Positions 1 through 12,260 of a stretch of DNA of 64,000 bases are shown here, piece after piece; the first letter of the stretch is position 1, and each line of letters begins with the position of its first letter. The DNA lies in NCBI GenBank assembly GCA_949710005.1, contig OX453276.1, positions 27,901,613 through 27,965,612 of the forward strand. The letters are read 5' to 3'. The DNA is from Ricordea florida. Its lineage: Eukaryota > Cnidaria > Anthozoa > Corallimorpharia > Ricordeidae. The notes under the pieces were generated by a model. It was not told where the DNA came from, ran no database searches, and saw only the letters and a program-made list of their open reading frames with translations. Made by a program: the position numbers and the translations under genes.

Positions 1-119
1 AATACGGCTTTATTTACGATTTAAACAATTTTGTAACGCACAATTACTAATGATTCCATAACTTCTATTGAGTAAGATCATATTTTAGTAGTGACTATCA
101 ATTTGCTTGTATCGCAGCT

Positions 120-346
120 TATAAACCAACAGATAAACAGCTTGGGCTGCCTGTGGTGCCAACTTCGAGCATTCTGCGGCGTTTTGCGCGCGGCGTGGCG
201 TTCCGTATCTTGAATAAGTACGTCGGTTCACTCCAATTTTGCACTTTCAAAAACCAAGTTTAGCAGTAAACTAAAAGCACAGAAGCTTCACAATACACGA
301 ACCAAGCAAGCCCGAGTTAACGCTACGTGGAGCGTCTAGTTATTTC
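120..346. mobile_element. MITE-like fragment next to cassette copy 1
   Basis: The stretch starts near a motif like gggctgcctgtggtg and ends with agcccgagttaacgc then gcgtctagttat. Closely similar start and end motifs bound 40716-41362, with different interiors. The ending joins the Maverick-like cassette abruptly at about position 340, so this element or a rearrangement cut the cassette's 5' part. Superfamily unknown. Confidence 0.3.
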
Positions 347-746
347 TGAAAACGATAGTCGACAAGAAGAATTAGTAAAATTAAATAAAAGTTACAAAGA
401 CTTAAAAAACGCTTTGCAAGAATTACGGACTAGATTGGAAACCCCGGAACCCGAGGCCCAACTTTTTGTCGATAATGAAAAAGAATTACGTAGAATAATA
501 GATGAACATCTACAAAGAATAGCAGAATACGAAAGCTGTTTGGATGAAGCAAAAACAGAAAACGCGGAACGTCTTAAACGCGGAACATCATCTTTAAAAG
601 CACTCGGAAAACAACTTGGAAATATTTTGCCAGGCGCTATAGGCACTATTGTTAGTTTCCTGTTTAGAACCGCTGGTGAAGCAGTTCGATTTTTTGGCAA
701 AAAATGCATAGTTGTTGATAGTATCTTTAGTCGTATTAGTCATTGA
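340..746 (+). pseudogene. Maverick-like coiled-coil structural protein, 5'-cut and internally deleted
   Basis: An ORF of 139 codons starts at 327, but homology to the second copy begins only at about 340, so the first residues come from the adjoining repeat. It keeps a charged coiled-coil start and the hydrophobic C-terminal part with the motif GAIGTIVSFLFRTAGE, but the central 115 codons present in copy 2 (4985-5330) are deleted in frame. The same C-terminal motif recurs in the third element at 61208-61560. I infer a minor virion or membrane-associated protein of a Maverick/Polinton-like virus; the exact role is unknown. Not functional as it stands. Confidence 0.6.
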
Positions 747-827
747 ACGATTAAAAAAGAAAAAAATAATTTAGAAATTCTTAACTGGTAATTCTAAATT
801 CCCGAATGGAAATGGAATTAACTTTAG

Positions 828-1335
828 ACTTAAACAAGCTAGAGAAATATTAAAACACTTAGAAGATGAAATAGATAAATACGAAAATACCAGAAACCGA
901 TACAAAACCATTGGAAAAATAGCAATTGGATCAACAGCCAATATTCCCATTATCTTATCCGTAACTGGTTAAGTGTTATCATTAACAGGACTTGGTGGAA
1001 TATTAGGTGAACCTATAGGTGCCATGGGTGGATTATTCGGAGTCATAAGCACAACCACTGGAGTAAAGTTTTCCAAAAAGATATCAAAGCACTCTAAAAT
1101 CACACAATTAGCTGGGTCTAAGGTAAATCGAATCGAGGATTTAAATTCTATATCTTTAAACGACGATAAGATTATGGATGAAGAATTTAGTAAAATATTA
1201 TCAGAAGAAGTCCATTACAATAGTTTGAAACTAGGTATTCAGAATAATGCAATAGAGATGAGTGAGATCCAAACCGCGGTGTTGAATGAAATGGTTACAG
1301 AATTCCAGAAAGATTTTAAAAAGATCCAACATTAA
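828..1335 (+). pseudogene. Maverick-like small hydrophobic protein, one stop
   Basis: An open frame runs from about 828 through a charged helix, then a glycine-rich hydrophobic segment (LTGLGGILGEPIGAMGG) and a charged C-terminus ending in an EEFSKIL...EVHYNSLK stretch. A TAA at 970-972 interrupts it just before the hydrophobic segment, so the 120-codon ORF at 973 is only its second half. Copy 2 has the same stop at 5704-5706. A related protein is on the minus strand at 60867-61058. By position and hydrophobicity it could be a membrane-active virion protein, but that is inference. Confidence 0.55.
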
Positions 1336-1344
1336 TATGTTAGT

Positions 1345-2428
1345 ATGTTTCAATTCGGAGATCAGGTAATAGACCCACATTGGCAAATTAGAGATAGTAA
1401 GCCTGCATTTGATCCAAAAAAGGAAACTAAACCAAAAAAGTAAAGGAAAAATGAAGTTGTTAAATCAAAATAACCAACAAATGGAGAATTTCCTGATAGT
1501 TTAGAATTAACAAATCAACCATACCCTATTCCAGCGGTTGATTTCGATCAAAAAGCTGATGATATCACAGAATTATTGACCACGTTAGATATCTATGTAT
1601 CAAAAAAGCAAAACTTTACGGCTAAAATGAGCAATATTTTCAAGTCACAAGCAACAACTTTTAGATCTTCTAAAGAATACAAAGATTGGTTAAAAAAAAA
1701 AACAGATTTTTATCATTGGCCTCAGCAACTTAATTTTGCAGTTTGTTGTTCCACTTAAGGTTGTGGTATTAGACCATTTGAAAGCAAAAATTACCCTCTT
1801 GTTATCGATAGTTTTATGAAATTCCACATTTATTTTACCATTCGAAGAATATTATACGAATAAGGTTTACCATTACATGGTGATCAACAATTTAGTATAT
1901 TTTATAACCCGTATAATAGGGTAACTTATCAAAGACTTTGCCGCGAATTTGGTTTGCCGGATAATGATGATTTCAGATGGAAAGGTGGAAGAAATAACGG
2001 ATTAGGAGATATATTTATAACTGATGATGATGATGATGATGATCCGGTTAGCCTCCATGTTGTTAGACTTTATGACACTGAGGCTAATAAGTGGCCAGGT
2101 ATGAACAAATTCTTGGATGAAGCATGAAAAAGATGGAGATGGGAATTTAATTACTTTTATCCGTAACGATGATTTTGCTGGATTTAAGTATTCATGGTTT
2201 GTTCCAACTAGTGAAAAAGGTTTAACTAAAGCTGATTTAGGTCGACTAAATCGATCAGCACAGGCATTCGTCTATTGTGTACTGAGATCCCAAGTTAATA
2301 CAAGAACATCTATCATTGGAAATGGTGGCGGCGCCATGGAAACTCAACAAGAATTTTTAAGTTTACTTGAATCAAGTGTTATTGAAAACGACATTTTAAA
2401 ATCAGAACGCCCTTTTTACATCTACTGA
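1345..2428 (+). pseudogene. Maverick-like cassette protein, several breaks
   Basis: Pieces in order are a 32-residue ORF from 1345 (MFQFGDQVIDPHWQ), a longer frame with TAA stops at about 1756 and 1861, a poly-aspartate run near 2020-2045, and after a frameshift at about 2120 an ORF ending at 2428 that includes LGRLNRSAQAFVYCVL. The order and content match copy 2 (6079-7162), and the central part matches the third element (59604-60577, minus). All these proteins travel together, so it is a conserved gene or genes of this virus-like family. I cannot assign a named capsid function. Confidence 0.6.
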
Positions 2429-4195
2429 GGCTATATTTAACAATCGAATCGTGTTTGATCACATGACGTCGTACTTTTAACTCTCTTCAGGCGTTGTTTG
2501 ATCTGTGATCAATTTTTCAATTGATCATTGTATGGTTTTCTTGGATATCTTCTGTTGCAGCAAAGCGCATAGCTCAAAGTTTTTAAATTTTTCTTGATGT
2601 TGGCGGATACAGTAGGAATTGTCCAGCTTTAAGATATGTTACAATTTTCTGTATTTTATGTATCTAACGCGTAGACCGAATGAAATGTTATGTTAATGAT
2701 TTAGAATGGATCTGAAATCAAATTCTAAATTCAAAATTCGCGCTTTTTGCGTATGGGCCAATCAGATCATTCAGATAAAATGTAATTAGGGGAATTAGCA
2801 CGTACCTGCCGCCATTGCACTAGCCTATTGTTCTTTTGCCCAGTTCTAACGCGGACCATTACTTAAGGTTGCATGTTAAATTGCATAATAGTTGTTGTGC
2901 AAACTTGTAATATGCATCATTTATTTTGGCATCTAGGGAAGCTGAATTTGTTAACATGAGATAGTTTTACTACACCGCGGTTTTATGAGCAGTAATGCGC
3001 AACTGTCGTTTATTATTTAAATGTTTTAATAAAAGCGAGAAACATAACATCTATCTATCATTTATCCTTGGCCATGCCTTTGAGACATTATTCATGGTAT
3101 TTCAACACTGAACACATTATATACTCACCTCTCTTAGCGGTATAGCCACCCTTATAATGTAGAACTCCAATATGACTTCCCCAATGTTCACGCTGAAGAC
3201 GAAGAGGGAATCAGTTGGTTAATGTTGACACATTGTCAATTTTTTCTTGCAACTACAAATTTGCTTTACAACTTGCTTATTTATTTATTTCTTGCTTTTT
3301 TGTCTCTTCAGGCTCTCTAACACAAAGTAACACAAATTGTTTCTATACTTTCAAACTTAGCTACTGTTAGTAATCTTATAGAGCCTCGTTAACAGGAATT
3401 TACTTTGCTTTCTTATCAAAACGCAAGAACTAAAATGGTTAAATGTCTCGCGAATAGTGTTGACTTACTTGGAAGAATTTTCTTGTGTCCTTCCATCTGG
3501 TGTCCATGGATTTGGCAGGCCCTTTAGTTTGAGCAAAAATGTATGATTGATCTCAGTTTTTATACAAGACGTTTCTTAGGGAATGATTCCCGACTTTGTC
3601 TCCAGTATTTTACACAGTAAATCATATTAGCTTTGATTTGATTTGAAGACTGTTGCTGGGTTACATGCAGAATATTAATGAAGCTAGTTAATTGATAATA
3701 AAGCTTTTAAATTAATACGTGATATACCATTGCTATTTAGACAACATCACTACGATTCTTGGTTGGTATGTTTGCACACTTGTTTCTTTAGTGATGGGAT
3801 TTTGCGTTCATCATCGATTGTGGAAGGTGACATTCACACTGGAAAAAGCCCGAGTTAGTTGCCATAGCTGTGCATAGACAGGAATTGAGAATATTTCCAA
3901 TCCTTGTCTTTAATGATATGATCTAAAAGTGTTGCTTTTCAAAGTATTATTGTTGATTGAGATTCTGTTCTGAAGTCCATGTTTATGTAAGACTGAACAG
4001 TCAAGTTTATTCTAACCAAGTCTTTGCTTGATTTACTTACAGAGTCCACAGAAGTTCCATGTTCCATGTTGGGATTATTATAGACCCAGTCCAAACCAAA
4101 AAAACTGGAGAATTGATTTAAGTTGGTGGGGGCATGTTAGCATTAGGTTATCTGGCTAGTCGATTCCTATAATTTAAAGGTTCCTATAGACTAAA
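2429..4195. other. Noncoding: duplicated tail, then unique spacer
   Basis: Positions 2429-3340 are noncoding and shared with 7163-8071, with small differences such as a short deletion near 7675. Positions 3341-4195 occur once and separate the two cassette copies. I see no gene, tRNA or clear terminal repeat in either part. Confidence 0.6.
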
Positions 4196-4513
4196 ATGAA
4201 AATGGCAGGTGAAATGCCATTATTTCCAATGGGTGATGATAAAGACCCAGATTATGACAACGATTACGATTACGAGGAAACCGCGTTTAATGATGATGAT
4301 GATGATATGGTTGATGATGATGAAGGCGGTTATGATAATACTATAGAAACATCCACAAGTGTTCCTAGAACACATGATGCTGATACATATGAAAGAATTG
4401 CTACTGAAACATCCACAACACTTGGTACATCTAGGGTTTGGACAGAAATTAGATTCCATCACCCAAGTCCAAAACCGATATATATTGATATGCATGATAC
4501 GGGAGCTGAGTAA
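4196..4513 (+). CDS. Acidic hypothetical protein at the start of cassette copy 2
   Basis: This 105-residue ORF has a proline/glycine start followed by runs of Asp (DPDYDNDYDYEE, NDDDDDM) and then a Thr/Ser-rich stretch. It lies directly upstream of the coiled-coil frame in copy 2 and is absent from copy 1, which is cut at 340. Acidic, Asp-rich leaders are low-complexity and cannot be assigned by motif. Its position suggests the first part of the same virion gene set. The opposite-strand ORF here is a shadow of the GAT/ATC repeat. Whether it is separate or the N-terminus of the next, frameshifted gene is open. Confidence 0.4.
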   Translation: MKMAGEMPLFPMGDDKDPDYDNDYDYEETAFNDDDDDMVDDDEGGYDNTIETSTSVPRTHDADTYERIATETSTTLGTSRVWTEIRFHHPSPKPIYIDMHDTGAE

Positions 4514-4544
4514 TAAAGATTACAGTGGATTAAAGCAGGGGAAA

Positions 4545-5480
4545 AGATAAAATCAAAATTCTCAGAGGCTAGAAACGAATTCTTATTTAGGTATAATGAA
4601 AACAATAAAATAGAGGTTAAAATCATCGGAAAAAACGCTTTCGGAAGAAATATATGGCATCGACTATTTGACGAAAATGGAGATTTAAATAAAAGACTAC
4701 CCAAAACAATAACAAACGCTCCAGGAAAACCAGCTGAAGTGATTATTTCTGAAAACGATAGTCGACAAGAAGAATTGGTGAAATTAAATGAAGATAATAA
4801 AGGTTTAAAAAAACGCTTTACAAGAATTACGGACTAGATTGGAAACCCTGGAACCCCAGGCCCAACGTTTTGTCGATAATGAAAAAGAACTACATAGAAT
4901 ACTGATAGATGAACATCAACAAAGAATAGCAGAATACGAAAGCTATTTGGATGAAGCAAAAACAGAAAACGCGGAACGTCTTAAAGAATTAGATCAATAC
5001 AAAAAAGAATTAGATAAAAGCAAAAAAGGTATCTCGAATTTAAGAAAAGTCGAAGAAACCAGAGATAAATTAATTAAACGAGTCAGAGACATGGAAGAAT
5101 TGGCTAAAAAACGAATCAATATAAACGAAGAACAAATAGGTGAACTCGATAGACAGAACGAGGAAATACGAGATAAAATGCCATTACGTGATAGACTTAA
5201 GTATATATTTAAGAAATACGGATTTACAGCTTTTGCAGTACTCAGTGCCGTTGGTGTTGTTAATGGTGTTATTGTAGCAAATCTAAGATCGGGATTAAGT
5301 AGAGTTGCCACTGGTGTTGAAAATGGTTTAAAAGCACTCGGAAAACAACTTGGAAATATTTTGCCAGGCGCTATAGGCACTATTGTTAGTTTCCTGTTTA
5401 GAACCGCTGGTGAAGCAGTTCGATTTTTTGGCAAAAAATGCATAGTTGTTGATAGTATCTTTAGTCGTATTAGTCATTGA
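4545..5480 (+). pseudogene. Maverick-like coiled-coil structural protein, fuller copy, frameshifted
   Basis: One frame runs from about 4545 to 4838 (containing NAFGRNIWHRLFDENG) and stops; the rest continues from 4839 in another frame as 213 codons. The second part is a long charged coiled coil (about residues 1-110), a short hydrophobic helix (FTAFAVLSAVGVVNGVIV) and the conserved GAIGTIVSFLFRTAGE segment. It is the intact-length counterpart of 340-746. The frameshift lies in an A-rich run near 4805-4815. Probable virion protein of a Maverick/Polinton-like virus; role not established. Confidence 0.6.
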
Positions 5481-5561
5481 ACGATTAAAAAAGAAAAAAA
5501 TAATTTAGAAATTCTTAACTGGTAATTCTAAATTCCCGAATGGAAATGGAATTAACTTTAG

Positions 5562-6069
5562 ACTTAAACAAGCTAGAGAAATATTAAAACACTTAGAAGA
5601 TGAAATAGATAAATACGAAAATACCAGAAACCGATACAAAACCATTGGAAAAATAGCAATTGGATCAACAGCCAATATTCCCATTATCTTATCCGTAACT
5701 GGTTAAGTGTTATCATTAACAGGACTTGGTGGAATATTAGGTGAACCTATAGGTGCCATGGGTGGATTATTCGGAGTCATAAGCACAACCACTGGAGTAA
5801 AGTTTTCCAAAAAGATATCAAAGCACTCTAAAATCACACAATTAGCTAGGTCTAAGGTAAATCGAATCGAGGATTTAAATTCTATATCTTTAAACGACGA
5901 TAAGATTACGGATGAAGAATTTAGTAAAATATTATCAGAAGAAGTCCATTACAATAGTTTGAAACTAGGTATTCAGAATAATGCAATAGAGATGAGTGAG
6001 ATCCAAACCGCGGTATTGAGTGAAATGGTTACAGAATTCCAGAAAGATTTTAAAAAGATCCAACATTAA
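5562..6069 (+). pseudogene. Copy 2 of the small hydrophobic Maverick-like protein
   Basis: Same gene as 828-1335 and the same TAA (5704-5706) before the glycine-rich hydrophobic segment. Differences between the copies include Gly/Arg, Met/Thr and Asn/Ser replacements, all from single base changes. The downstream 120-codon ORF begins at 5707 only because of the stop. Its shared defect and few differences point to duplication after loss of function. Confidence 0.55.
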
Positions 6070-6078
6070 TATGTTAGT

Positions 6079-7162
6079 ATGTTTCAATTCGGAGATCAGG
6101 TAATAGACCCACATTGGCAAATTAGAGATAGTAAGCCTGCATTTGATCCAAAAAAGGAAACTAAACCAAAAAAGTAAAGGAAAAATGAAGTTGTTAAATC
6201 AAAATAACCAACAAATGGAGAATTTCCTGATAGTTTAGAATTAACAAATCAACCATACCCTATTCCAGCGGTTGATTTCGATCAAAAAGCTGATGATATC
6301 ACAGAATTATTGACCACGTTAGATATCTATGTATCAGAAAAGCAAAACTTTACGGCTAAAATGAGCAATATTTTCAAGTCACAAGCAACAACTTTTAGAT
6401 CTTCTAAAGAATACAAAGATTGGTTAAAAAAAAAACCAGATTTTTATCATTGGCCTCAGCAACTTAATTTTGCAGTTTGTTGTTCCACTTAAGGTTGTGG
6501 TATTAGACCATTTGAAAGCAAAAATTACCCTCTTGTTATCGATAGTTTTATGAAATTCCACATTTATTTTACCATTCGAAGAATATTATACGAATAAGGT
6601 TTACCATTACATGGTGATCAACAATTTAGTATATTTTATAACCCGTATAATAGGGTAACTTATCAAAGACTTTGCCGCGAATTTGGTTTGCTGGATAATG
6701 ATGATTTCAGATGGAAAGGTGGAAGAAATAACGGATTAGGAGATATATTTATAACTGATGATGATGATGATGATGATCCGGTTAGCCTCCATGTTGTTAG
6801 ACTTTATGACACTGAGGCTAATAAGTGGCCAGGTATGAACAAATTCTTGGATGAAGCATGAAAAAGATGGAGATGGGAATTTAATTACTTTTATCCGTAA
6901 CGATGATTTTGCTGGATTTAAGTATTCATGGTTTGTTCCAACTAGTGAAAAAGGTTTAACTAAAGCTGATTTAGGTCGACTAAATCGATCAGCACAGGCA
7001 TTCGTCTATTGTGTACTGAGATCCCAAGTTAATACAAGAACATCTATCATTGGAAATGGTGGCGGCGCCATGGAAACTCAACAAGAATTTTTAAGTTTAC
7101 TTGAATCAAGTGTTATTGAAAACGACATTTCAAAATCAGAACGCCCTTTTTACATCTACTGA
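6079..7162 (+). pseudogene. Copy 2 of the long cassette protein
   Basis: Counterpart of 1345-2428, with the same sequence of parts: a 32-residue start ORF, a frame broken by two TAA codons, the Asp run (one codon shorter than copy 1), and an ORF at 6851-7162 reached by the same frameshift. Only a handful of substitutions separate the copies. Function unassigned. Confidence 0.6.
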
Positions 7163-8071
7163 GGCTATATTTAACAATCGAATCGTGTTTGATCACATGA
7201 CGTCGTACTTTTAACTCTCTTCAGGCGTTGTTTGATCTGTGATCAATTTTTCAATTGATCATTGTATGGTTTTCTTGGATATCTTCTGTTGCAGCAAAGC
7301 GCATAGCTCAAAGTTTTTAAATTTTTCTTGATGTTGGCGGATACAGTAGGAATTGTCCAGCTTTAAGATATGTTACAATTTTCTGTATTTTATGTATCTA
7401 ACGCGTAGACCGAATGAAATGTTATGTTAATGATTTAGAATGGATCTGAAATCAAATTCTAAATTCAAAATTCGCGCTTTTTGCGTATGGGCCAATCAGA
7501 TCATTCAGATAAAATGTAATTAGGGGAATTAGCACGTACCTGCCGCCATTGCTCTAGCCTATTGTTCTTTTTCCCAGTTCTAACGCGGACCATTACTTAA
7601 GGTTGCATGTTAAATTGCATAATAGTTGTTCTGCAAACTTGTAATATGCAGCATTTATTTTGGCATCTAGGGAAATTTGTTAACATGAGATAGTTTAACT
7701 ACACCGCGGTTTTATGAGCCGTAATGCGCAACTATCGTTTATTATTTAAATGTTTTAATTAAAGCGAGAAAAATAACATCTATCTACCATTTATCCTTGG
7801 CCATGCCTTTGAGACATTATTCATGGTATTTCAACACTGAACACATTACTCACCTCTCTTAGCAGTATAGCCGCCGTTATAATGTAGCACTCCAATATGA
7901 CTTCCCCAATGTTCACGCTGAAAACGAAGACGGAATCAGTTGGTTAATGTTGACACATTGTCAATTTTTTCTTGCAACTACAAATTTGCTTTACAATTTG
8001 CTTATTTATTTATTTCTTGCTTTTTTGTCTCTTCAGGCTCTCTAACACAAAGTAACACAAATTGTTTCTAT

Positions 8072-9829
8072 ATCCTGCAACGAACAAGAGCAACAGTTGA
8101 GCCACACAAGGTTTGTCCACAATCAGTTCAAAATAATCATTTTTACTGTAGAAAATATTACGTTTCTCCAACCTTTTGACTCGACTATCTACTCAGTTGA
8201 AAACACTCTCTGTGTCATGATCTCAAGATAGTAATAAGATTTTTGTTGTGCATTCCATGGCGGGTTCTAGGGGGAGAGGGGATCACGCTACAAAATGATA
8301 AATAGAATGACAAGTTGTACTCGTAAAAAGTTGAAAAGGAAGCAATTCCTCATGATTTATAATACCCGTGTTGACCATTTTATTTTTAAGTGGTTATATT
8401 AATGTTCCCTCTCGTTATGACACATGAGCCTTTATGCAGTTCTTCCCAATGGAGAGAACTTTCTCTTTATGTTATAATCGTTATTAGATTAAACATTTAA
8501 AAGTATTAGATTAAACATTTAAACGTATTTACCACCGCCCACGGATCGGTTGGTTTACTGACCCAGTTGTTCTGCCATCACGTGTGGGATGAGCCTACAA
8601 AATGAGTTGTAGTAAATACAATCAGTGTGACTGTTGTGTGTTGTGTTAATGGTTTTTTCTAATTGACTAATGGTGGTCATTTCGAAATATAGTAACGGGC
8701 TTCAAACATTTAACAGCGAAAGATGTATTGAAATGCAGCTATTTTTTTTATAATTGCTGCTAAGGGTATTGCTAGTGTATAAACATTATCCCTCAATCTA
8801 CATTTCTTAGCTTTTTCCGCCTGACTTTTTATTTTCTTAAAAGAGGAATCGTATATTAAAATACATATAATAAGTGAGGAAATGCTGCTGAGTAAGTCCT
8901 TGGAATAGTAATGTAGGATGCTTTTAACACTTAATTTTACTCTTTTAACAAGAGTAAAAAGGCGATGCAGGGAAAAAAATTAAGATTGCCTTCTCGTGGG
9001 TTCTGTGCTTGTGTGATAAAGTACTATTAGGCAGTAAACGGCTCTAAATAATGCTACCTTCGGACATCTCCATATACTGTGCCTTAGAACTTATATACAC
9101 TTGAACTGTCCTCTTTACATCCAAACTGGGACTGCGCTACTCGAAATCCTGGATTCAAATTCAGTTGCGGAATTTTGTCTTTTACTGATGTTAACTGGCA
9201 ATCTTTACTAAGATGCTCAAGTGTTGTGGTCCATTTGTTTGCAACAAGACAGTTCAACAAACTGTTCGTGGTTGGTGTTCCATCTTAACTGATAACCTGT
9301 AGGCCATGTGTAGCTTAAAATAAGATTCAATCTTCTCCCTCTAAAATTCGATGAAGTCTATATACCTTATTGTCAGCAATATATAAGAAAGGCCTTTTTG
9401 TCATAAATGGCCATTTATCAAGACTTGAGTTCCACACAATTTGTTCGGGAATTAGAAAAGAATATTCCTCGGAAATTAAATAACAACGTCACCTCTCCCA
9501 TAACTAGAATGATTGTGGTTGGCGAAAACGAATTGGTCCGCAATTGACTTCCTTCCGATAATTCCTTGCTTTTCTTGTTCGGGTTTCCTGTCTACTTAAA
9601 CTCAGTTAAGTTGCCACTACTTTGTGTATGCTAGAGAGCTCAAAAGACACGAGGCGCAAAGGGAAAGCGTTTTTCGGTTTTTCTCCATGTGCCACGGTCT
9701 ACAATAACAGAACTGAGACGTGTTAAACACAACACTAAGCAAAGTTATCCAACTTACCATTCTGTGTTCACGAGCACTAAATTGCATAACGAGCATTCAG
9801 AGGCACAAGAAACTTGTCCAGCGGATTGC
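8072..9829. other. Stretch without recognised genes
   Basis: Nothing here reads as a coding exon with supporting borders. A short direct duplication (agattaaacatttaaa twice near 8485-8525) is visible. The sequence is AT-rich and could be intergenic host DNA or eroded repeat. Confidence 0.5.
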
Positions 9830-10065
9830 TCTGTCACAAGGAAACATACCCAGGATTCAGTGCGCGGTTTAACCTTTGGAATCGCAAGCTGCGAACAATT
9901 TTGCAGCCCCAAAATTGGGGGAACTCTGTGAAAAATTTTGCTTTTTCCTCAGCTTAGAACCCTTGGAGGAGTTTTTTCGAGCCTACTCCCTCTTAATAAA
10001 GCGGGTTCATCATTCACCATTGCTTAACCCACGACTGGCTGTAAGCTCTGGTAATCCATGCCCAC

Positions 10066-11079
10066 ATGGCGGACGCGCTTGACAATTTGAGCGAAGATAT
10101 TCTGTTGTCCGCTACAGAAAGTCGCCCTTCGGAGACTACTCAAGAGTTGTTTCAGCAAATACAAGCGACTTTTAGTGGACAATTTAAATCGTTTTCCAAA
10201 AATTTGGAAAATGGGTTTTCTTCGCTCGGCAAGACGCTCACTGAGGCATTGCACTCAAAAACACGAAAACGTTCACGAAGTCCTGCAGTATCCTCTTCCT
10301 CCGAGTCCCCTGGCGACTCAGATGGAGAATCATCTAGGGCATCTAAACGCTAAAGGAAGCCTCGGAAGAGGTGTCGAAGGATGTTGAAGATTTGTTGACT
10401 TCTTCATCGAAAACTGTAACGAACAGCCCAAAAGGGTGGGAAACCTCTGATGTCCTGAATGAGTTGGCTCAGGAGCTTGACTCGGACGAGTCCTGTGGAC
10501 CGGCGGTCTCTGAGAAGCTCGCTTCTGTTGTCAACAAGATGTTGCGAACAAAAATGAGCGAGGAAAAGCTAAAGACAAACAAAGCCTCCATTTAAGGCCA
10601 CAAAACTGTGATAATCTTGTCGCAACTCGTGTAAATGCTGAAATTTGGTCTCAGCTACAGAGCCATACAAGGTCCTAAAACATTCGGATGCAAAAGGTTC
10701 AGGGTCTATTCGCATTGCCGATACCTCGCTCAACTGGGACAATACTCAGTTTGACGAAGCGAAAAAGACTGAGGTCATTCGCCAGAGCCTTGATGCTGTC
10801 TCCCTCTTGTCACAGGCCAATTATGAATTAAATCTCCGTAGACGGGAGGTCATCAAACCGGATTTAAACCACAAATTCCAGCAACTTTGTGCTGAACATA
10901 CACCTTGCACAAACCAACTATTTGGGGATGACCTCAACAAAACACTGCAAGACATAACAGAAACCAACCAAGTGAGTCAAAAAGTCTCTCATGAGAGATC
11001 CTCCAGCTATCATCACCGGTCACACAGGCCAAAACACGAGAGGGGGAGGGGCTATCGCCCCGGCCCAGCACTTCCCTAA
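10066..11079 (+). pseudogene. DIRS Gag-like ORF1, broken into pieces
   Basis: The first piece (10066-10353, 95 codons) starts MADALDNLSEDILLS and ends in a Ser/Arg-rich tail. It continues in another frame at 10371-10595, and a third piece (10645-11079) ends in a His/Arg/Gly-rich basic tail (HHRSHRPKHERGRGYR), as expected of a nucleic-acid-binding Gag C-terminus. At least two frame breaks separate the pieces. No zinc knuckle is seen. The assignment rests on position before the tyrosine recombinase and on composition, so it is moderate. Confidence 0.5.
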
Positions 11080-11369
11080 GAAGAAAGGGGGTGCAAGGAA
11101 ATCCCAAACACCATGATGCTTGACTTCAATCAAACTACTGACAAACAGAGACAGGTATCCACAACTAATGTCCATGCTTATTGCCCACCCACTTCTGTTA
11201 CCCAAAGGCAAACAACTACTGTTCCTACCCTTCGATGAGAAACAGGTTCACCTGCTTCACCCAAAACTTCAACTGATGGCATGCCACTTGTCCGGCAATC
11301 GCTGCAAAACCTTGGTCTTTCTAAAGAAACAGCTTAGATCATCATTGGTTCTTGGAGAACAGGAACTAA

Positions 11370-12260
11370 GAAACAGTACAAAACATGCCTACAGAAGTGG
11401 CTCATTTTCTGTCGTCAACAACAGGACAATCCATTTTCTCCCACTTTGAAATCAGTTTTGGATTTTCTTACTCAACTTCATGCAGAAGGAAAGCAATACA
11501 GTTCACTGAACACTGCAAGGTCTGCCCTCTCATCTGTGATAACATTGGCGAGGGGTCCTCCCATTGGCAAGCATCCACTAGTCTCTCGATTCATGAAAGG
11601 GGTGTTCCAGGCTCGCCCAGCCCTTCCTCGTTACACTGAAACATGGGATGTTGGTGAAGTCCTTAATCATCTGTGTAGCCTTGTTCCTTAGCACCAGCTC
11701 TCATTGAAACAACTTACCTTGAAGCTTACCATGATGCTTGCGCTGCTGTCTGGGCAGAGGCCTCAGACCCTTTCCTCTTAAGACATCAACTTCCTCACAC
11801 TTAGTGGGAGAACCTGTTGCTTCGCTATAAGGGAGCCTCTTAAACACACTAGACCAGGCACTCATCAAGTGCCTTTGGCGCTGCCCGCTTATCCACAAGA
11901 TAGAGCTATTTGTATTGTTTCAAATTCTCAAGGACTACCTGGAGAGAACTAAATCATTAAAAAAGGATGAAAGCAAACTTCTCATTAGTTTTTCTCGGCC
12001 TCATAAGGCTGTATCTGTGAACACTGTTTCTAGATGGATAAGAACTGTTATGAAGGAATCAGGAATTGATGTGAACCGATTTTCTGCTTACACTACCAGG
12101 GCAGCATCTACCTCTGCTGTTAAGAAGGCTGGTCTGCCTGTGGACCACATCTTATCTGCACCTGGTTGGTCTAGGATTAAAACATTTGCTACTTTTTACA
12201 ACAAGCCTATATTGGAATGTGGACAGTTTGGACAGGCTATGCTCAGTAGCATGTTGCAAT
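11370..12260 (+). pseudogene. DIRS-type tyrosine recombinase, frameshifted
   Basis: The N-terminal helical core-binding part lies at about 11370-11690 (FLTQLHAEGKQYSSLNTARS) and ends in a TAG. The catalytic part continues in other frames: an LLSGQRPQT motif near 11740-11775 with the first catalytic Arg, then an ORF from 11915 with SAYTTRAASTSAVKKAG (second Arg; the usual His before it is Tyr) and FATFYNKP with the nucleophile Tyr. This order of R, (H/Y)xxR and Y matches DIRS/Ngaro recombinases, which cut and join circular cDNA. Stops and frameshifts make it inactive. Confidence 0.75.

Larger units (their letters stand above)
340..3340 (+). repeat. Direct copy 1 of a Maverick-like cassette plus 0.9 kb tail
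   Basis: This block recurs at 4742-8071 with only scattered substitutions. The offset is 4,734 bp over most of its length. The shared part runs past the genes through about 900 bp of noncoding DNA, so it is a segmental duplication and not two insertions. Copy 1 lacks about 345 bp that copy 2 has at 4985-5330. Homology stops abruptly at about 3340/8071. Confidence 0.9.
4742..8071 (+). repeat. Direct copy 2 of the Maverick-like cassette
   Basis: Near-identical to 340-3340, but with the 345-bp coiled-coil segment retained and an upstream extension (4196-4741). The stops at 5704-5706, after CCST near 6490, and at about 6595 are the same as in copy 1, so the cassette was already broken when duplicated. 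Confidence 0.9.

Noticed and set aside
392..709. Minus-strand ORFs opposite the coiled-coil genes (392-709, 4994-5443)
   Set aside because: They are shadows of the plus-strand coding frames; no motif of their own.
4220..4495. Ile-rich minus-strand ORF
   Set aside because: It is the reverse reading of the Asp-codon (GAT) run.
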